The notes beneath the pieces were generated by a model. The model had not been told where the DNA came from and made no database searches. It worked only from the letters and a program-made list of their open reading frames with translations. Below are positions 45,669 through 55,110 of a stretch of DNA of 64,000 bases, one piece after another. The stretch's first letter is position 1. Every line of letters starts with the position of its first letter. This DNA is from Bifidobacterium erythrocebi (GTDB lineage Bacteria > Actinomycetota > Actinomycetes > Actinomycetales > Bifidobacteriaceae). Both the position numbers and the translations under genes were made by a program. The DNA lies in NCBI RefSeq assembly GCF_012932675.1, contig NZ_JAAIIF010000008.1:434001-498000 (forward strand), written 5' to 3'.

Positions 45669-46652
45669 TTACTTGGCTTCCGGCTCCATCTTGCGCATCT
45701 TCAGCACGGACAGCAGCGCCGCGCCGCCGATGGCCACGACGATCACGGCCAGCGAAATCCACGTGGGGATCTCCGGCGCCCACGGCACCGGATTGCCGCC
45801 ATTGATGAACGGCAGCGTGTTCTCATGCAGCGCCTCCAGCACCAGCTTCACACCGATGAAGCCGAGCACGATGGACAGACCGGCGGGCAGATACACGAGC
45901 TTGTCGAGCAGCGCGCCGAGCAGGAAGTACAGCTGCTGCAGGCCGAGCAGCGCGAACACATTGGAGGTGAAGACGATGAACGGGTCCTTGGTCAGGCCGA
46001 AGATCGCGGGGATCGAATCGAAGGCGAACATCACGTCCGTGGTGCCGATGGCAAGGAACACGATCATCATCGGCGTCCAGTAGCGCACACCTCCACGGGT
46101 GGTACGCAGCTTCTCGCCATCGTATTCGTCGGTGATGTGCACCACCTTGCGCAGCGTGCGGATCACGCCGTTCTCCTTGTATTCGTCGTCATCGTCGCCG
46201 CCCACCACGAGCTTGACGGCGGTATAGATGAGGAACGCGCCGAAGATGAAGAAGATCCAGGTGAAACGGCTGATCAGCGCCGATCCGATGAGGATGAAGA
46301 CGCCACGGAAGATCAGGGCGAACGTGATGCCCACGCTCAGCACGTATTTCTGAATCTGCTTGGGGACGGCGAAATTCGACATGATGATGACGAACACGAA
46401 GAGGTTGTCGATGGACAGCGAGTATTCGGTAAGCCAGCCGGAATAGAACTCGATGGCCGGCTTGGACCCGGCGAAGAACCAGATCAGACCGCCGAAGATC
46501 AACGCCATGACGACGAAGAACGCGATGTGCCGCACGCACTCCTTGGTGGATGGGACGTGCGGCTTACGCCCGATGATGAACAGGTCGACGATGAAGAACA
46601 GCGCGAGCACCACAAACGTGGTGATTTCAAATGCAAGGGGTGTTTCAGCCAT
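45669..46652 (-). CDS. TerC family integral membrane protein
   Basis: The 327-residue protein has about nine membrane segments and the family's acidic motif, seen in SLSIDNLFVFVIIMSNF, with a second acidic copy in DVMFAFDSIPAIFGLT. TerC/Alx-type proteins have been linked to manganese export and metal loading of exported proteins; the old tellurite label is historical. The start at 46652 (AETPLAFEI...) lacks a good ribosome binding site, and ATG 46661 is an alternative. It is a single gene. Confidence 0.9.
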   Translation of the reverse strand: MAETPLAFEITTFVVLALFFIVDLFIIGRKPHVPSTKECVRHIAFFVVMALIFGGLIWFFAGSKPAIEFYSGWLTEYSLSIDNLFVFVIIMSNFAVPKQIQKYVLSVGITFALIFRGVFILIGSALISRFTWIFFIFGAFLIYTAVKLVVGGDDDDEYKENGVIRTLRKVVHITDEYDGEKLRTTRGGVRYWTPMMIVFLAIGTTDVMFAFDSIPAIFGLTKDPFIVFTSNVFALLGLQQLYFLLGALLDKLVYLPAGLSIVLGFIGVKLVLEALHENTLPFINGGNPVPWAPEIPTWISLAVIVVAIGGAALLSVLKMRKMEPEAK

Positions 46653-46731
46653 GCGAACCATGGTACGGACTGGCTCTGACGGCTCGACGGAGCCATTCTG
46701 CGGGAGACGAACGCTCCCTCCCCCGCTCCGC

Positions 46732-46766
46732 ATGCCATGCCCGGCAGCGCACATCGGGCATGGCAT
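46732..46766 (-). terminator. Hairpin after uvrB
   Basis: CATGCCATGCCCG / CGGGCATGGCATG with a loop of about 10 bases lies 13 bases after the uvrB stop. There is no T-run on the minus strand. Confidence 0.65.
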
Positions 46767-46778
46767 GTACCGGTCGTC

Positions 46779-48890
46779 CTACTTGCTGGCCTCGGTCATC
46801 TGCCGCAGTTCCTTCTTCAGATCGCGGATCTCGTCGCGCAGACGCGCCGCCAGCTCGAACTGCAGCTGCTCGGCGGCGGTGTGCATCTGCTCCGAAAGCT
46901 GACGGATCAGATCGGCCAGATCCTGCGCCGGCAGACCGGCCTTGAGCAGGTCCTCGTGGCGCTTGTCCGCTTCCCTCTCGTCCAGGGTCGGCACGCCCAG
47001 GTGCGTGTTGCCGGCCTTGCCCGCATTGCGGTACCCGCCGTCAAGCAGGGTCTGCGTGTCCACGTCCTCTTTGGCGAGCATGTCGTTCACGTCGCTGATC
47101 TTCTTGATCAACGGCTTCGGGTCGATGCCATGCTCCTTGTTGTAGGCGATCTGGATCTCACGGCGACGGTTCGTCTCGTCGATGGCCTCGTGCATGGCCT
47201 CGGTGATGTTGTCCGCATACATGAGCACGGTGCCGTCCACGTTTCGCGCGGCACGGCCGATGGTCTGGATCAGAGAGCGGTACGAGCGCAGGAACCCCTC
47301 CTTGTCCGCATCCAGAATCGCCACCAGTGACACCTCGGGCAGGTCAAGGCCCTCGCGCAGCAGGTTGATGCCCACGATCACGTCGATCTTGCCCTCGCGC
47401 AGCATGCGCAGCAGCTCCACGCGCCGCAACGTATCCACATCCGAATGCAGGTACTCCACCTTGATGCCGCGTTCCAGCAGGTAGTCGGTCAGATCCTCCG
47501 CCATCTTCTTGGTCAGCGTGGTGACCAGCGTGCGTTCGTTGCGTTCCACACGGGCCTTGATCTCGCCCAGCAGATCGTCGACCTGGCCTTCGATGGGCCG
47601 CACCTCGATCTTCGGGTCGACCAGACCGGTCGGACGGATGATCTGCTCGACCACGCCGTCGGAAAGTCCCAGTTCATAGTCGCCGGGCGTGGCGGAAAGA
47701 TACACGGTCTGGCCCACCCGCTGCAGGAACTCGGGCCATTTCAGCGGCCTGTTGTCCATCGCCGAAGGCAGGCGGAACCCGTGTTCGACCAACGTACGTT
47801 TGCGGGACGCGTCACCCTCGTACATCGCGCCGATCTGCGGTATGGTGACATGCGATTCGTCGATGACCAGCAGAAAATCGTCGGGGAAGAAGTCGAGCAG
47901 GGTGTGCGGCGGCGTGCCGGGAGCACGTCCGTCGAAATGCCGCGAATAGTTCTCGATGCCCGAGCACACGCCCACCTGGCTGAGCATTTCCAGATCGTAG
48001 GTGGTTCGCATGGAGAGACGCTGCGCCTCCAGATCCTTGCCCTGGTTCTTCAGCTCGGCCACACGGTCGTCAAGCTCGGCGCGGATGCTTTTCAGCGCAC
48101 GGGCCATGCGGTCGGGACCCGCCACGTAATGCGACGCCGGGAAGATGTGCACTTCGGTCTCGTGCGAGATCACGTCGCCCGTCAACGGGTGCAGCGTGGA
48201 GATGCGGTCGATCTCGTCGCCGAAGAACTCGATGCGGATGGCCAGTTCCTCGTACACGGGGATGATCTCGACGGTGTCGCCGCGCACACGGAACGTGCCG
48301 CGGGTGAACGCGATGTCGTTGCGCTTGTACTGCATGTCCACGAAGGTGCGCAGCAGATCGTCGCGCTCGATCTGGTCGCCCTCGTGCAGGAACAGCATGC
48401 GCCCGGCATACTCCTCGGGCGTACCCAAACCGTAGATGCAGCTGACTGTGGCCACGACCACGCAGTCGCGCCTGGTCAGCAGGTTCGCGGTGGCGGCGTG
48501 GCGCAGTCGCTCCACGTCGTCGTTGATATTGGAGTCCTTCTCGATGTACGTGTCGGTCTGCGGAATATAGGCTTCCGGCTGGTAGTAGTCGTAGTAGCTG
48601 ACGAAATAGCTCACCGCGTTGTCGGGCATGAGCTCGCGGAATTCGGCACACAGCTGCGCAGCCAGGGTCTTGTTCGGCTCGATGATGAGCGTCGGGCGCT
48701 GCAACCGTTCGATCAGCCATGCGGTGGTGGCGGTCTTGCCCGTGCCGGTGGCGCCCATGAGCACCACATCGTTCTCGCCGTTCTCGATGCGCGTGGCGAG
48801 CTCGTCGATGGCCTTGGGCTGGTCGCCGCTTGGCTTGTACGGTGCTTTGACTACAAACGGCTTGTTCGTGCGTTCAATGTTGAATCCCAT
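46779..48890 (-). CDS. uvrB: UvrABC excinuclease subunit B
   Basis: UvrB verifies damage and loads UvrC in nucleotide excision repair. The 703-residue protein has Walker [16 protein letters not shown], the DNA-clamping hairpin region [18 protein letters not shown], the Walker B-like [12 protein letters not shown], helicase motifs ([11 protein letters not shown]) and the C-terminal UVR domain ([14 protein letters not shown]). CoaE lies 21 bp upstream. A LexA-box-like site within the coaE 3' end suggests a damage-inducible promoter of its own. Confidence 0.97.
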   Translation of the reverse strand: MGFNIERTNKPFVVKAPYKPSGDQPKAIDELATRIENGENDVVLMGATGTGKTATTAWLIERLQRPTLIIEPNKTLAAQLCAEFRELMPDNAVSYFVSYYDYYQPEAYIPQTDTYIEKDSNINDDVERLRHAATANLLTRRDCVVVATVSCIYGLGTPEEYAGRMLFLHEGDQIERDDLLRTFVDMQYKRNDIAFTRGTFRVRGDTVEIIPVYEELAIRIEFFGDEIDRISTLHPLTGDVISHETEVHIFPASHYVAGPDRMARALKSIRAELDDRVAELKNQGKDLEAQRLSMRTTYDLEMLSQVGVCSGIENYSRHFDGRAPGTPPHTLLDFFPDDFLLVIDESHVTIPQIGAMYEGDASRKRTLVEHGFRLPSAMDNRPLKWPEFLQRVGQTVYLSATPGDYELGLSDGVVEQIIRPTGLVDPKIEVRPIEGQVDDLLGEIKARVERNERTLVTTLTKKMAEDLTDYLLERGIKVEYLHSDVDTLRRVELLRMLREGKIDVIVGINLLREGLDLPEVSLVAILDADKEGFLRSYRSLIQTIGRAARNVDGTVLMYADNITEAMHEAIDETNRRREIQIAYNKEHGIDPKPLIKKISDVNDMLAKEDVDTQTLLDGGYRNAGKAGNTHLGVPTLDEREADKRHEDLLKAGLPAQDLADLIRQLSEQMHTAAEQLQFELAARLRDEIRDLKKELRQMTEASK

Positions 48891-48911
48891 CGCAACCCCT
48901 CTGCCGAGCTT

Positions 48912-49526
48912 CTACGCTTTCTCGTTCCATTGACTATACAGCCTATCAACCTGTTCGAACATTTGTTCCAACGGCTGATCGGAGTCGATGACGTCGTTGG
49001 CGATGGCGCGTCGCTGCGCTTCGCTGGACTGATGCCGGATGCGGTCGCATGCCTGCCGTCTGGTCATGCCGCGCGTCTCGATCATGCGTTCGATGCGCGT
49101 CTCTTCCGGGGCCTCGACGGTGACGATACGGTCGAAACGGAACGGTATGGAGTCGATGACCTCGGCAAGTAGCGGGATGTCGTGCACGATGACCGCATGC
49201 GGGCGCGATGCTCGTTCCTGCTGCTCCAATCGTTCTGCCTCGCGGTAGATCAGCGGATGCTCGATACCGTCCAAATGTTCGCGTGCGCCCGGTGCGGCGG
49301 AGGGGCCGAACACATGCTCGGCCATCCATGCACGGTTCAACGTGCCGTCGGCGTTCAGAGCATCCGCGCCGAACGCCCCGACGATTTCGGGCAGCGCGGC
49401 ACCGCCGGGCTCGACCACCGCATGCGCCAACGCATCGTAGTCGATCAGGAACGCGCCCAATCCGGCCAGCCGTGCCGCCACCGTACTCTTGCCCGCGGCG
49501 ATGCCGCCCGTCAATCCGATTCTCAT
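48912..49526 (-). CDS. coaE: Dephospho-CoA kinase
   Basis: CoaE carries out the last step of coenzyme A synthesis. The 204-residue product starts MRIGLTGGIAAGKSTVAARL with the P-loop. It has the IDYDALAHAVVEPGG segment after it and ends with the helical HQSSEAQRRAIANDVI lid region. The start is chosen because this is where the family begins; no strong ribosome binding site is seen and longer frames read into non-conserved sequence. UvrB follows by 21 bp, a common actinobacterial order. Confidence 0.95.
   Translation of the reverse strand: MRIGLTGGIAAGKSTVAARLAGLGAFLIDYDALAHAVVEPGGAALPEIVGAFGADALNADGTLNRAWMAEHVFGPSAAPGAREHLDGIEHPLIYREAERLEQQERASRPHAVIVHDIPLLAEVIDSIPFRFDRIVTVEAPEETRIERMIETRGMTRRQACDRIRHQSSEAQRRAIANDVIDSDQPLEQMFEQVDRLYSQWNEKA
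48955..48970 (-). promoter_or_regulatory. LexA-box-like site upstream of uvrB
   Basis: TGGAACAAATGTTCGA on the minus strand matches the actinobacterial SOS box (CGAAC-N4-GTTCG) at nine of ten defined bases. It lies 65-80 bp upstream of the uvrB start. A TATAGT at about 17 bases from the box edge could be the -10, so LexA would cover the -35. Confidence 0.6.
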
Positions 49527-49591
49527 ACCATGCACACCGGTATCGTACCGCCTGCGGTACTCGGGCAGCGGCATACGGAACACAGATGCAA

Positions 49592-50731
49592 TCAGCCTTG
49601 GACGATCCGCGCCCACTTTTCGCTGATGGCCGGCTTTGCCCTGTTCTCCATGCAATCCCATACGACCGCAAACCATGCGCCGGGTTTCCTGTCAACGGTG
49701 ACCCTGAACAGCGCCTGACGAACGAGATCGATCGCAATGCACAGCATGAACATCACCAGGATGAGCACGACATTGAGCATCAGCCCGAACCCCGCATTCA
49801 TGCCTGCGGTCAGCTCGTCGATCCAATGCTTCACGGCAAGCGTGAGCGGCGTGTACTTGGTGATCACATAGGGAGCCAATGTGGCGGAGGCCATTATGTT
49901 GATCGCCTTGGAATGGGATTCCTCACGCTGATATGCCCACATCAGCAGACCCAATGCCACGAACAGCGAAGGGAAACTCCACGGCTGGCTCATGTACGTG
50001 TAGTTACGGCCCAATTTTCCGATTGCCCCGGCCACGGCCATAACACTGTCAAAGCAGATGCCGACGCCCAGACCAACGGCAAGCAGCATGGTCTTCAACC
50101 GGCGGGAACGCAGCAGATCGTCGTGATACCAGCGCACGTAGGAAAGCATCACGTACTGGTACAGGAAGAGGAACACGCTCAACTTCATATTAAGCGGGAA
50201 GAAGGGAATCACGCCCCATATGGCGAATGCGCTCAAGGCCAGACCACGATGAATCCGCTCGCCACACGCACGCAGGCAGGCGTTGATGAAGGGATGGAGC
50301 AGCACGAACAGCACATATGCCGTCGGATACCACCATAACTCCGAAATCACGGGAGCGACGGACGAGAGGCCCGCCTTGGCCAAGGCGCCTTTGGAAGCGA
50401 AGAACGGATAGAGGCCAAAGCCGAACTGGAGAATCGCAAGAACCGCGAATATGCCGATGGCGTAGAACCACAGCTGCTTTTCCAGCTGCCATACACGGCG
50501 GAAGGCCTTTTTGCCCGTCGGGTTCGACATACACAGGTACCATGAGGTGATCCCGAAGAAGAGGCAATCCCCCAGACCCCAGAAATCGACGAGCATAACG
50601 CTGATCCAGCGGATCGGAATATCACCGCTCAATATGTATTTGCGTGCAACGAAATGGCATAGCGTAATCGCAAGCATGGCTACGATGCGCAGGAACTCGA
50701 AGTTCGAGTTTCGTGTCGTCTCTTTTCCCAT
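49592..50731 (-). CDS. Acyltransferase family 3 membrane protein
   Basis: The 379-residue protein has about ten membrane segments and starts SNFEFLRIVAMLAITLCHFV, where Arg and His match the acyltransferase-3 core. A wzy-like or SGNH domain is absent. Such proteins O-acetylate or succinylate surface polysaccharides. AAGAGACGGGAAG precedes the ATG at 50731; the longer frame to 50968 is not used. The composition is more AT-rich than the housekeeping genes on either side, so it may have been inserted between coaE and rpsA. Confidence 0.85.
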   Translation of the reverse strand: MGKETTRNSNFEFLRIVAMLAITLCHFVARKYILSGDIPIRWISVMLVDFWGLGDCLFFGITSWYLCMSNPTGKKAFRRVWQLEKQLWFYAIGIFAVLAILQFGFGLYPFFASKGALAKAGLSSVAPVISELWWYPTAYVLFVLLHPFINACLRACGERIHRGLALSAFAIWGVIPFFPLNMKLSVFLFLYQYVMLSYVRWYHDDLLRSRRLKTMLLAVGLGVGICFDSVMAVAGAIGKLGRNYTYMSQPWSFPSLFVALGLLMWAYQREESHSKAINIMASATLAPYVITKYTPLTLAVKHWIDELTAGMNAGFGLMLNVVLILVMFMLCIAIDLVRQALFRVTVDRKPGAWFAVVWDCMENRAKPAISEKWARIVQG

Positions 50732-50968
50732 CTTCCCGTCTCTTCCCTGGCCAAGGCATATGAAGCATACGACGATGAGCCTTGGCCCAACGCCGTCAAT
50801 GCGCTCTTCCCCTTGCGCGTATCCGGCAGAATCCTTCCCAAGAATGTCATAAAACACGGCATTCGGCATGCTTCCAGCCAAATCGCGGACTAGCCGATGA
50901 AACCTTATGGGACATGGAGACAGGGCGGGAGGCTCTGCGCCCATGCAGAGCCGATTCAGGAAAGACAA

Positions 50969-51006
50969 CGAGAGCCCGGCCGGATAACCGGTCGGGCTCT
51001 CGTTTC
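50969..51006 (-). terminator. Terminator of rpsA
   Basis: GAGAGCCCGACCGG - TTAT - CCGGCCGGGCTCTC, 14-bp stem, 65 bases after the rpsA stop. Confidence 0.85.
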
Positions 51007-51069
51007 AGCTAATAGCTGATGCGTTGCAACTTATTCTGCAGTTATTACCGTGCAGTGGCTGCGATCAGC

Positions 51070-52542
51070 TCACTCGCCGAGCAGCTGGTCGCGCAGGGCG
51101 GCAAGCTGGTCGGAGTCGGCGAGGGTGCCGTTGGAAGTGCTCTCGGAGGAGTAGTTGGACACCTCTTCGACCTTCTCTTCCTTAGCGCCCTGACCGTCGG
51201 CAGCGGCGGATTCCTCCGCGTGCTCGAGTTCCTTGGCCACGAACTCCTTGTGCTCTTCCCACAGGTCGTGAGCGGCAGCGTACTGGGATTCCCACTCTTC
51301 GCGCTGCTTCTCGTAACCGGCAAGCCACTCGTTGGTGTTCGGGTCGAAGCCTTCGGGGTACTTGTAGTTGCCCTCTTCGTCGTACTCTGCCGGCATGCCG
51401 TACAGAGCCGGATCGAAGTCCTCGGAAGCCGGGTCAACGGAATCGTTGGCCTGCTTGAGGGACAGGGAGATGCGGCGACGATCGAGATCGACGTCGATCA
51501 CCTTGACGAACACGGTCTCGCCCGGCTTGACCACGGTCTCCGGGTTCTCGACGTGACGGTTGGCGAGCTCGGAGATGTGCACCAGGCCCTCGATGCCGTC
51601 TTCGACGGAGATGAACACGCCGAACTGGACGATCTTGGTGACCTTGCCCTTGACGATCTGGCCGGGAACGTGGGTGCGGGCGAAGCGCTGCCACGGATCC
51701 TCCTGGGTCGCCTTCAGGGACAGGGAGATGCGCTCACGGTCGAGATCGACGTCGAGCACCTCGACGGTGACCTTATCGCCGACCTTGACGACCTCGGACG
51801 GGTGATCGATGTGCTTCCAGGAAAGCTCGGAAACGTGGATCAGGCCGTCAACACCACCGAGATCGACGAATGCGCCGAAGTTGACGATGGAGGACACGAC
51901 GCCTTCGCGGATCTGGCCCTTCTTGAGCTGGGAGAGGAAGGTCTCGCGAACTTCGGACTGGGTCTCTTCCAGGTACTGGCGACGGGACAGCACGACGTTG
52001 TTGCGGTTCTTGTCGAGTTCGAGGATCTTGGCTTCGATCTTCTGACCGATGTACGGGGAGAGATCGCGCACACGACGCATTTCGACCAGGGATGCCGGCA
52101 GGAAGCCACGCAGACCGATGTCCACGATCAGGCCGCCCTTGACAGCTTCGATGACGGTACCTTCGACAACGCCATCGGCTTCCTTGATCTTCTCGATGTC
52201 GCCCCAAGCGCGCTCGTACTGTGCACGCTTCTTGGAAAGAATCAGTCGGCCTTCCTTGTCCTCCTTGGTGACGACAAGGGCCTCGACGGTGTCGCCAACC
52301 TTGACGACCTCGTCCGGATCCACGTCCTTCTTGATGGAAAGCTCGCGGGAAGGAATCACACCTTCGGTCTTGTAGCCGATATCCAGGAGCACCTCGTCGT
52401 GATCGATCTTAACGACGGTACCTTCGACCAGATCACCATCATCAAAGTTCTTGATGGTGGAATCGACTGCCTTGATGAAGTCCTCTTCGGTGCCGATATC
52501 GTTGATGGCGACCTTGGCGACTTCGTTATTGTTCTGTGCCAT
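51070..52542 (-). CDS. rpsA: 30S ribosomal protein S1
   Basis: S1 brings mRNA to the 30S subunit. The 490-residue product has four S1 RNA-binding repeats. The third and fourth are very similar (FGAFVDLGGVDGLIHVSELS and FGVFISVEDGIEGLVHISEL). A charged Glu/Ala-rich C-terminus follows. The start at 52542 is preceded by an AT-rich leader without a usual Shine-Dalgarno sequence, which fits S1 self-regulation in other bacteria. Codon bias is very strong. Confidence 0.96.
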   Translation of the reverse strand: MAQNNNEVAKVAINDIGTEEDFIKAVDSTIKNFDDGDLVEGTVVKIDHDEVLLDIGYKTEGVIPSRELSIKKDVDPDEVVKVGDTVEALVVTKEDKEGRLILSKKRAQYERAWGDIEKIKEADGVVEGTVIEAVKGGLIVDIGLRGFLPASLVEMRRVRDLSPYIGQKIEAKILELDKNRNNVVLSRRQYLEETQSEVRETFLSQLKKGQIREGVVSSIVNFGAFVDLGGVDGLIHVSELSWKHIDHPSEVVKVGDKVTVEVLDVDLDRERISLSLKATQEDPWQRFARTHVPGQIVKGKVTKIVQFGVFISVEDGIEGLVHISELANRHVENPETVVKPGETVFVKVIDVDLDRRRISLSLKQANDSVDPASEDFDPALYGMPAEYDEEGNYKYPEGFDPNTNEWLAGYEKQREEWESQYAAAHDLWEEHKEFVAKELEHAEESAAADGQGAKEEKVEEVSNYSSESTSNGTLADSDQLAALRDQLLGE

Positions 52543-52730
52543 ATAAATAAATGGTTTCTTATAGTTGGTGGATATTACTCGATCTTCAGTTATGTGAGCG
52601 CCTGCCGAAAGCCCGCGATATCGATTTGAGATACGGCTGTTTCTCAGCAAACACCCATTTGTTCAGTCTACAGACACCCAGCCCCAAAATTCTAGGCGTG
52701 TCGTGGCGCATTTCGCCCCTCCGGCATCCG

Positions 52731-53615
52731 TCAGCGTTCGGCGGCGTGCCTTTCGGCGGCTTCCACGACATTGGCCAGCAGCATGGCGCGGGTCATCGGC
52801 CCAACGCCGCCCGGATTCGGCGTGTACGCGCCGCTCTTCTCGCGGCATGCCGGGTCGATGTCGCCCTTGATGCGGTAGCGGCCCGCCTCCTCGTCGAACA
52901 CGCGGCTCACGCCCACGTCGACCAGCACGGCGCCGTCCTTCACGTCCTCCGGCTTGACGAATCCGGCGACGCCCATGGCCGCCACGATCACGTCCGCACG
53001 GCGCATGTGGTCGTGCACGTCCTTGGTGCCGGTGTGGCACAGCGTCACCGTGGCGTTCACGCCGCGGCTGGCCAGCAGCAGTCCGATCGTGCGTCCCACG
53101 GTGATGCCGCGGCCGAGCACGCACACCTCCTTGCCGTTCAGGTCGATGTCGTATGCCTTGAGCAGTTCGATGATGCCGCGCGGCGTGCACGGCAGCGGCG
53201 TGGACACGTCGCCGCGAACGTGCAGCACCAGTTCGCCCAGATTGTACGGGTGCATGCCGTCCGCGTCCTTGGCGGGGTCGATCATGCCGATGATCGCATT
53301 GGAGTCGATGCCCTTGGGCAGTGGCATCTGCACGATGAACCCGGTGCATTCCGGGTCCTCGTTCAGTTCGCGCACGGCCTGCGCGATCTGTTCGAATGTC
53401 GCGTCCTGCGGCAGTTCGCGCTTGATGGAGCGGATGCCGACCTCCGCGCAGTCGGCGTGCTTGCCGGCGACGTATTTGACCGAGCCAGGGTCCTCGCCCA
53501 CCAGCAGCGTTCCCAGGCCGGGCACGATTCCCTGTTCCGCCAAACGCGCCACCCGTTCGCGCAGGTCTTCCTTAATCCGCGCGGACACGGCCTTGCCGTC
53601 GAGTTTTATGGACAT
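52731..53615 (-). CDS. folD: Methylenetetrahydrofolate dehydrogenase / methenyltetrahydrofolate cyclohydrolase
   Basis: FolD interconverts 5,10-methylene- and 10-formyl-tetrahydrofolate with NADP. The 294-residue product contains the catalytic [14 protein letters not shown] region (Tyr and Lys), the signature [11 protein letters not shown], the cofactor-binding [16 protein letters not shown] and the ending [26 protein letters not shown] precedes the ATG. The metal transporter gene is divergent, 105 bp away. Confidence 0.96.
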   Translation of the reverse strand: MSIKLDGKAVSARIKEDLRERVARLAEQGIVPGLGTLLVGEDPGSVKYVAGKHADCAEVGIRSIKRELPQDATFEQIAQAVRELNEDPECTGFIVQMPLPKGIDSNAIIGMIDPAKDADGMHPYNLGELVLHVRGDVSTPLPCTPRGIIELLKAYDIDLNGKEVCVLGRGITVGRTIGLLLASRGVNATVTLCHTGTKDVHDHMRRADVIVAAMGVAGFVKPEDVKDGAVLVDVGVSRVFDEEAGRYRIKGDIDPACREKSGAYTPNPGGVGPMTRAMLLANVVEAAERHAAER

Positions 53616-53720
53616 GCCATCCCCTTCTTATAGGTTCCTGCGCCCGCGTTCGCGAGCACTACGATAAGATATCGTATCGGCTGCGTCGACGTGCGGCCGC
53701 GAGAAAGGCGGAATGTGACC

Positions 53721-54896
53721 ATGCGAACGAATCGTGCACTGGGCAAATGCGCTGCCGCGTTGCTTGCTTCGGCGATGTTGCTGGCGAGCGCGGCGTGTGG
53801 TGTCGGCGAGGGGCGTGCCGGCGAGGCGTCGCAGTCCAAGCCTGCGGCGAAGACGGGGGCGATCAGTGTGGTGGCTTCGGTTGGCCAGTGGGGTTCGTTG
53901 GCTTCGCAGATCGGCGGTAAGGGCGTGAAGGTGACGTCGATTCTGACGTCGACTGGTGTGGATGCGCATGATTTCGAGCCGAAGACCTCGGATCTGACGA
54001 CGTTGAGCAAGGCCGAGATCGTGGTGGCCAATGGTGCGGATTATGATTCGTGGGCCACGAAGTCGTTGTCGCGCGATACGACGGTGGTCTCCGCCGGTCA
54101 GACGGTGGGTGCGACGACGGGTGATAATCCGCATCTGTGGTTTTCGAAGGATGCCCGTCAGGATATGGCCAAGGAGCTGACCGCCGCGTTCTCGAAGGCG
54201 CGGCCGGCGAAGAAGGCGTATTTCAAGAAGCGTTTGCAGCAGTGGCAGCGTCAGGAGAAGCAATTGGATGCTTCGATGCAGAAGTTCGCTTCGGGGCATG
54301 GGAAGGCCACGTATGCGGCTACGGAGTCGGTGGCGTATTATCTGATGTCCGATCTTGGGGCGAAGGATGTGACGCCGCAGAGCTATCTGCAGGCGGTGAT
54401 GAATGGCGGTGAGGTCGCGCCGGCCGATCTTCAGGAGTTCCAGGAGCTGCTGGAGGCGAAGAAGGCCGGTGTGCTGGTGAATAATCCGCAGGAGTCGTCG
54501 GAGATGACGAACATGATCACGGGTACGGCGAACAAGGCGGAGATTCCGGTTGTCGATGTGACCGAGCAGATGCCAGGAGAGTACGAGTCGCTGACCGATT
54601 GGATCGGCGCGCTGGTGGATTCGATCACGACCGCGATCGACCCGGAGTACGGTTGCGTGGCGGATGACGGCGATGCCGATGATGCGGATTCTGGCGACTC
54701 GAAGGATTCCTCGCAGGATGCGCAGTCGGATGAATCCGGACAGTCCGGCAAGTCCGATGCCGACGCCTCCGGTGACGCGAAGGGGTCGAAGGATTCGGAT
54801 ACGTCGTCCGATGCGTCGTCCAAACAGAAGAAATGCGCTTCGACCGATGGCGATGCCGCCGCGTCCGACGACGCGAAATCCAAGAGCGGGGACTGA
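53721..54896 (+). CDS. Metal ABC transporter substrate-binding lipoprotein
   Basis: The 391-residue product has a lipoprotein signal (LLASAMLLASAAC; lipid-modified Cys near residue 26) and the cluster A-I fold. The first metal His is in GVDAHDFEPKTSDL and the second in NPHLWFSKDA. The usual third His position appears as Glu in YAATESVAYYL, as in Mn-binding homologues, so specificity could be Mn as well as Zn. A Ser/Asp-rich tail of about 75 residues (many DSGDSKDSS-like repeats) replaces the common His-rich loop. AAAGGCGG precedes the ATG. The ATPase and permease genes follow, past a terminator. Confidence 0.9.
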   Translation: MRTNRALGKCAAALLASAMLLASAACGVGEGRAGEASQSKPAAKTGAISVVASVGQWGSLASQIGGKGVKVTSILTSTGVDAHDFEPKTSDLTTLSKAEIVVANGADYDSWATKSLSRDTTVVSAGQTVGATTGDNPHLWFSKDARQDMAKELTAAFSKARPAKKAYFKKRLQQWQRQEKQLDASMQKFASGHGKATYAATESVAYYLMSDLGAKDVTPQSYLQAVMNGGEVAPADLQEFQELLEAKKAGVLVNNPQESSEMTNMITGTANKAEIPVVDVTEQMPGEYESLTDWIGALVDSITTAIDPEYGCVADDGDADDADSGDSKDSSQDAQSDESGQSGKSDADASGDAKGSKDSDTSSDASSKQKKCASTDGDAAASDDAKSKSGD

Positions 54897-54935
54897 GCCA
54901 TCGTGTAATACGGTTTTCCTTCTATCTGGTTATCT

Positions 54936-54970
54936 CGCCGTGGCCTGTAATCAGGCCACGGCGTTTTTTG
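54936..54970 (+). terminator. Terminator after the binding-protein gene
   Basis: CGCCGTGGCCTG - TAAT - CAGGCCACGGCG followed by TTTTTT. This is a strong intrinsic terminator inside the transporter locus. Confidence 0.95.
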
Positions 54971-55035
54971 TGTTCCGATCCCCTCTTCGCCCCTTTTCCT
55001 TGTCCGGTCCGCCTGTCCCAACGACCCATTCCTTA

Positions 55036-55052
55036 TTGAAAACGATTGTCAA
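55036..55052. promoter_or_regulatory. Fur/Zur-like box upstream of the ABC ATPase gene
   Basis: TTGAAAACGATTGTCAA is a near-perfect 17-bp dyad of the type bound by Fur-family metal regulators (TGAAAA-N-TTTTCA pattern). It lies 58 bp before the ATPase start and just after the terminator, so the ATPase and permease genes probably have their own metal-controlled promoter. Confidence 0.6.
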
Positions 55053-55110
55053 CATCATTCGCGATAATCGAAGCATACGAAACCATCAGCACCGTCAAGG
55101 AGGCACGGCC

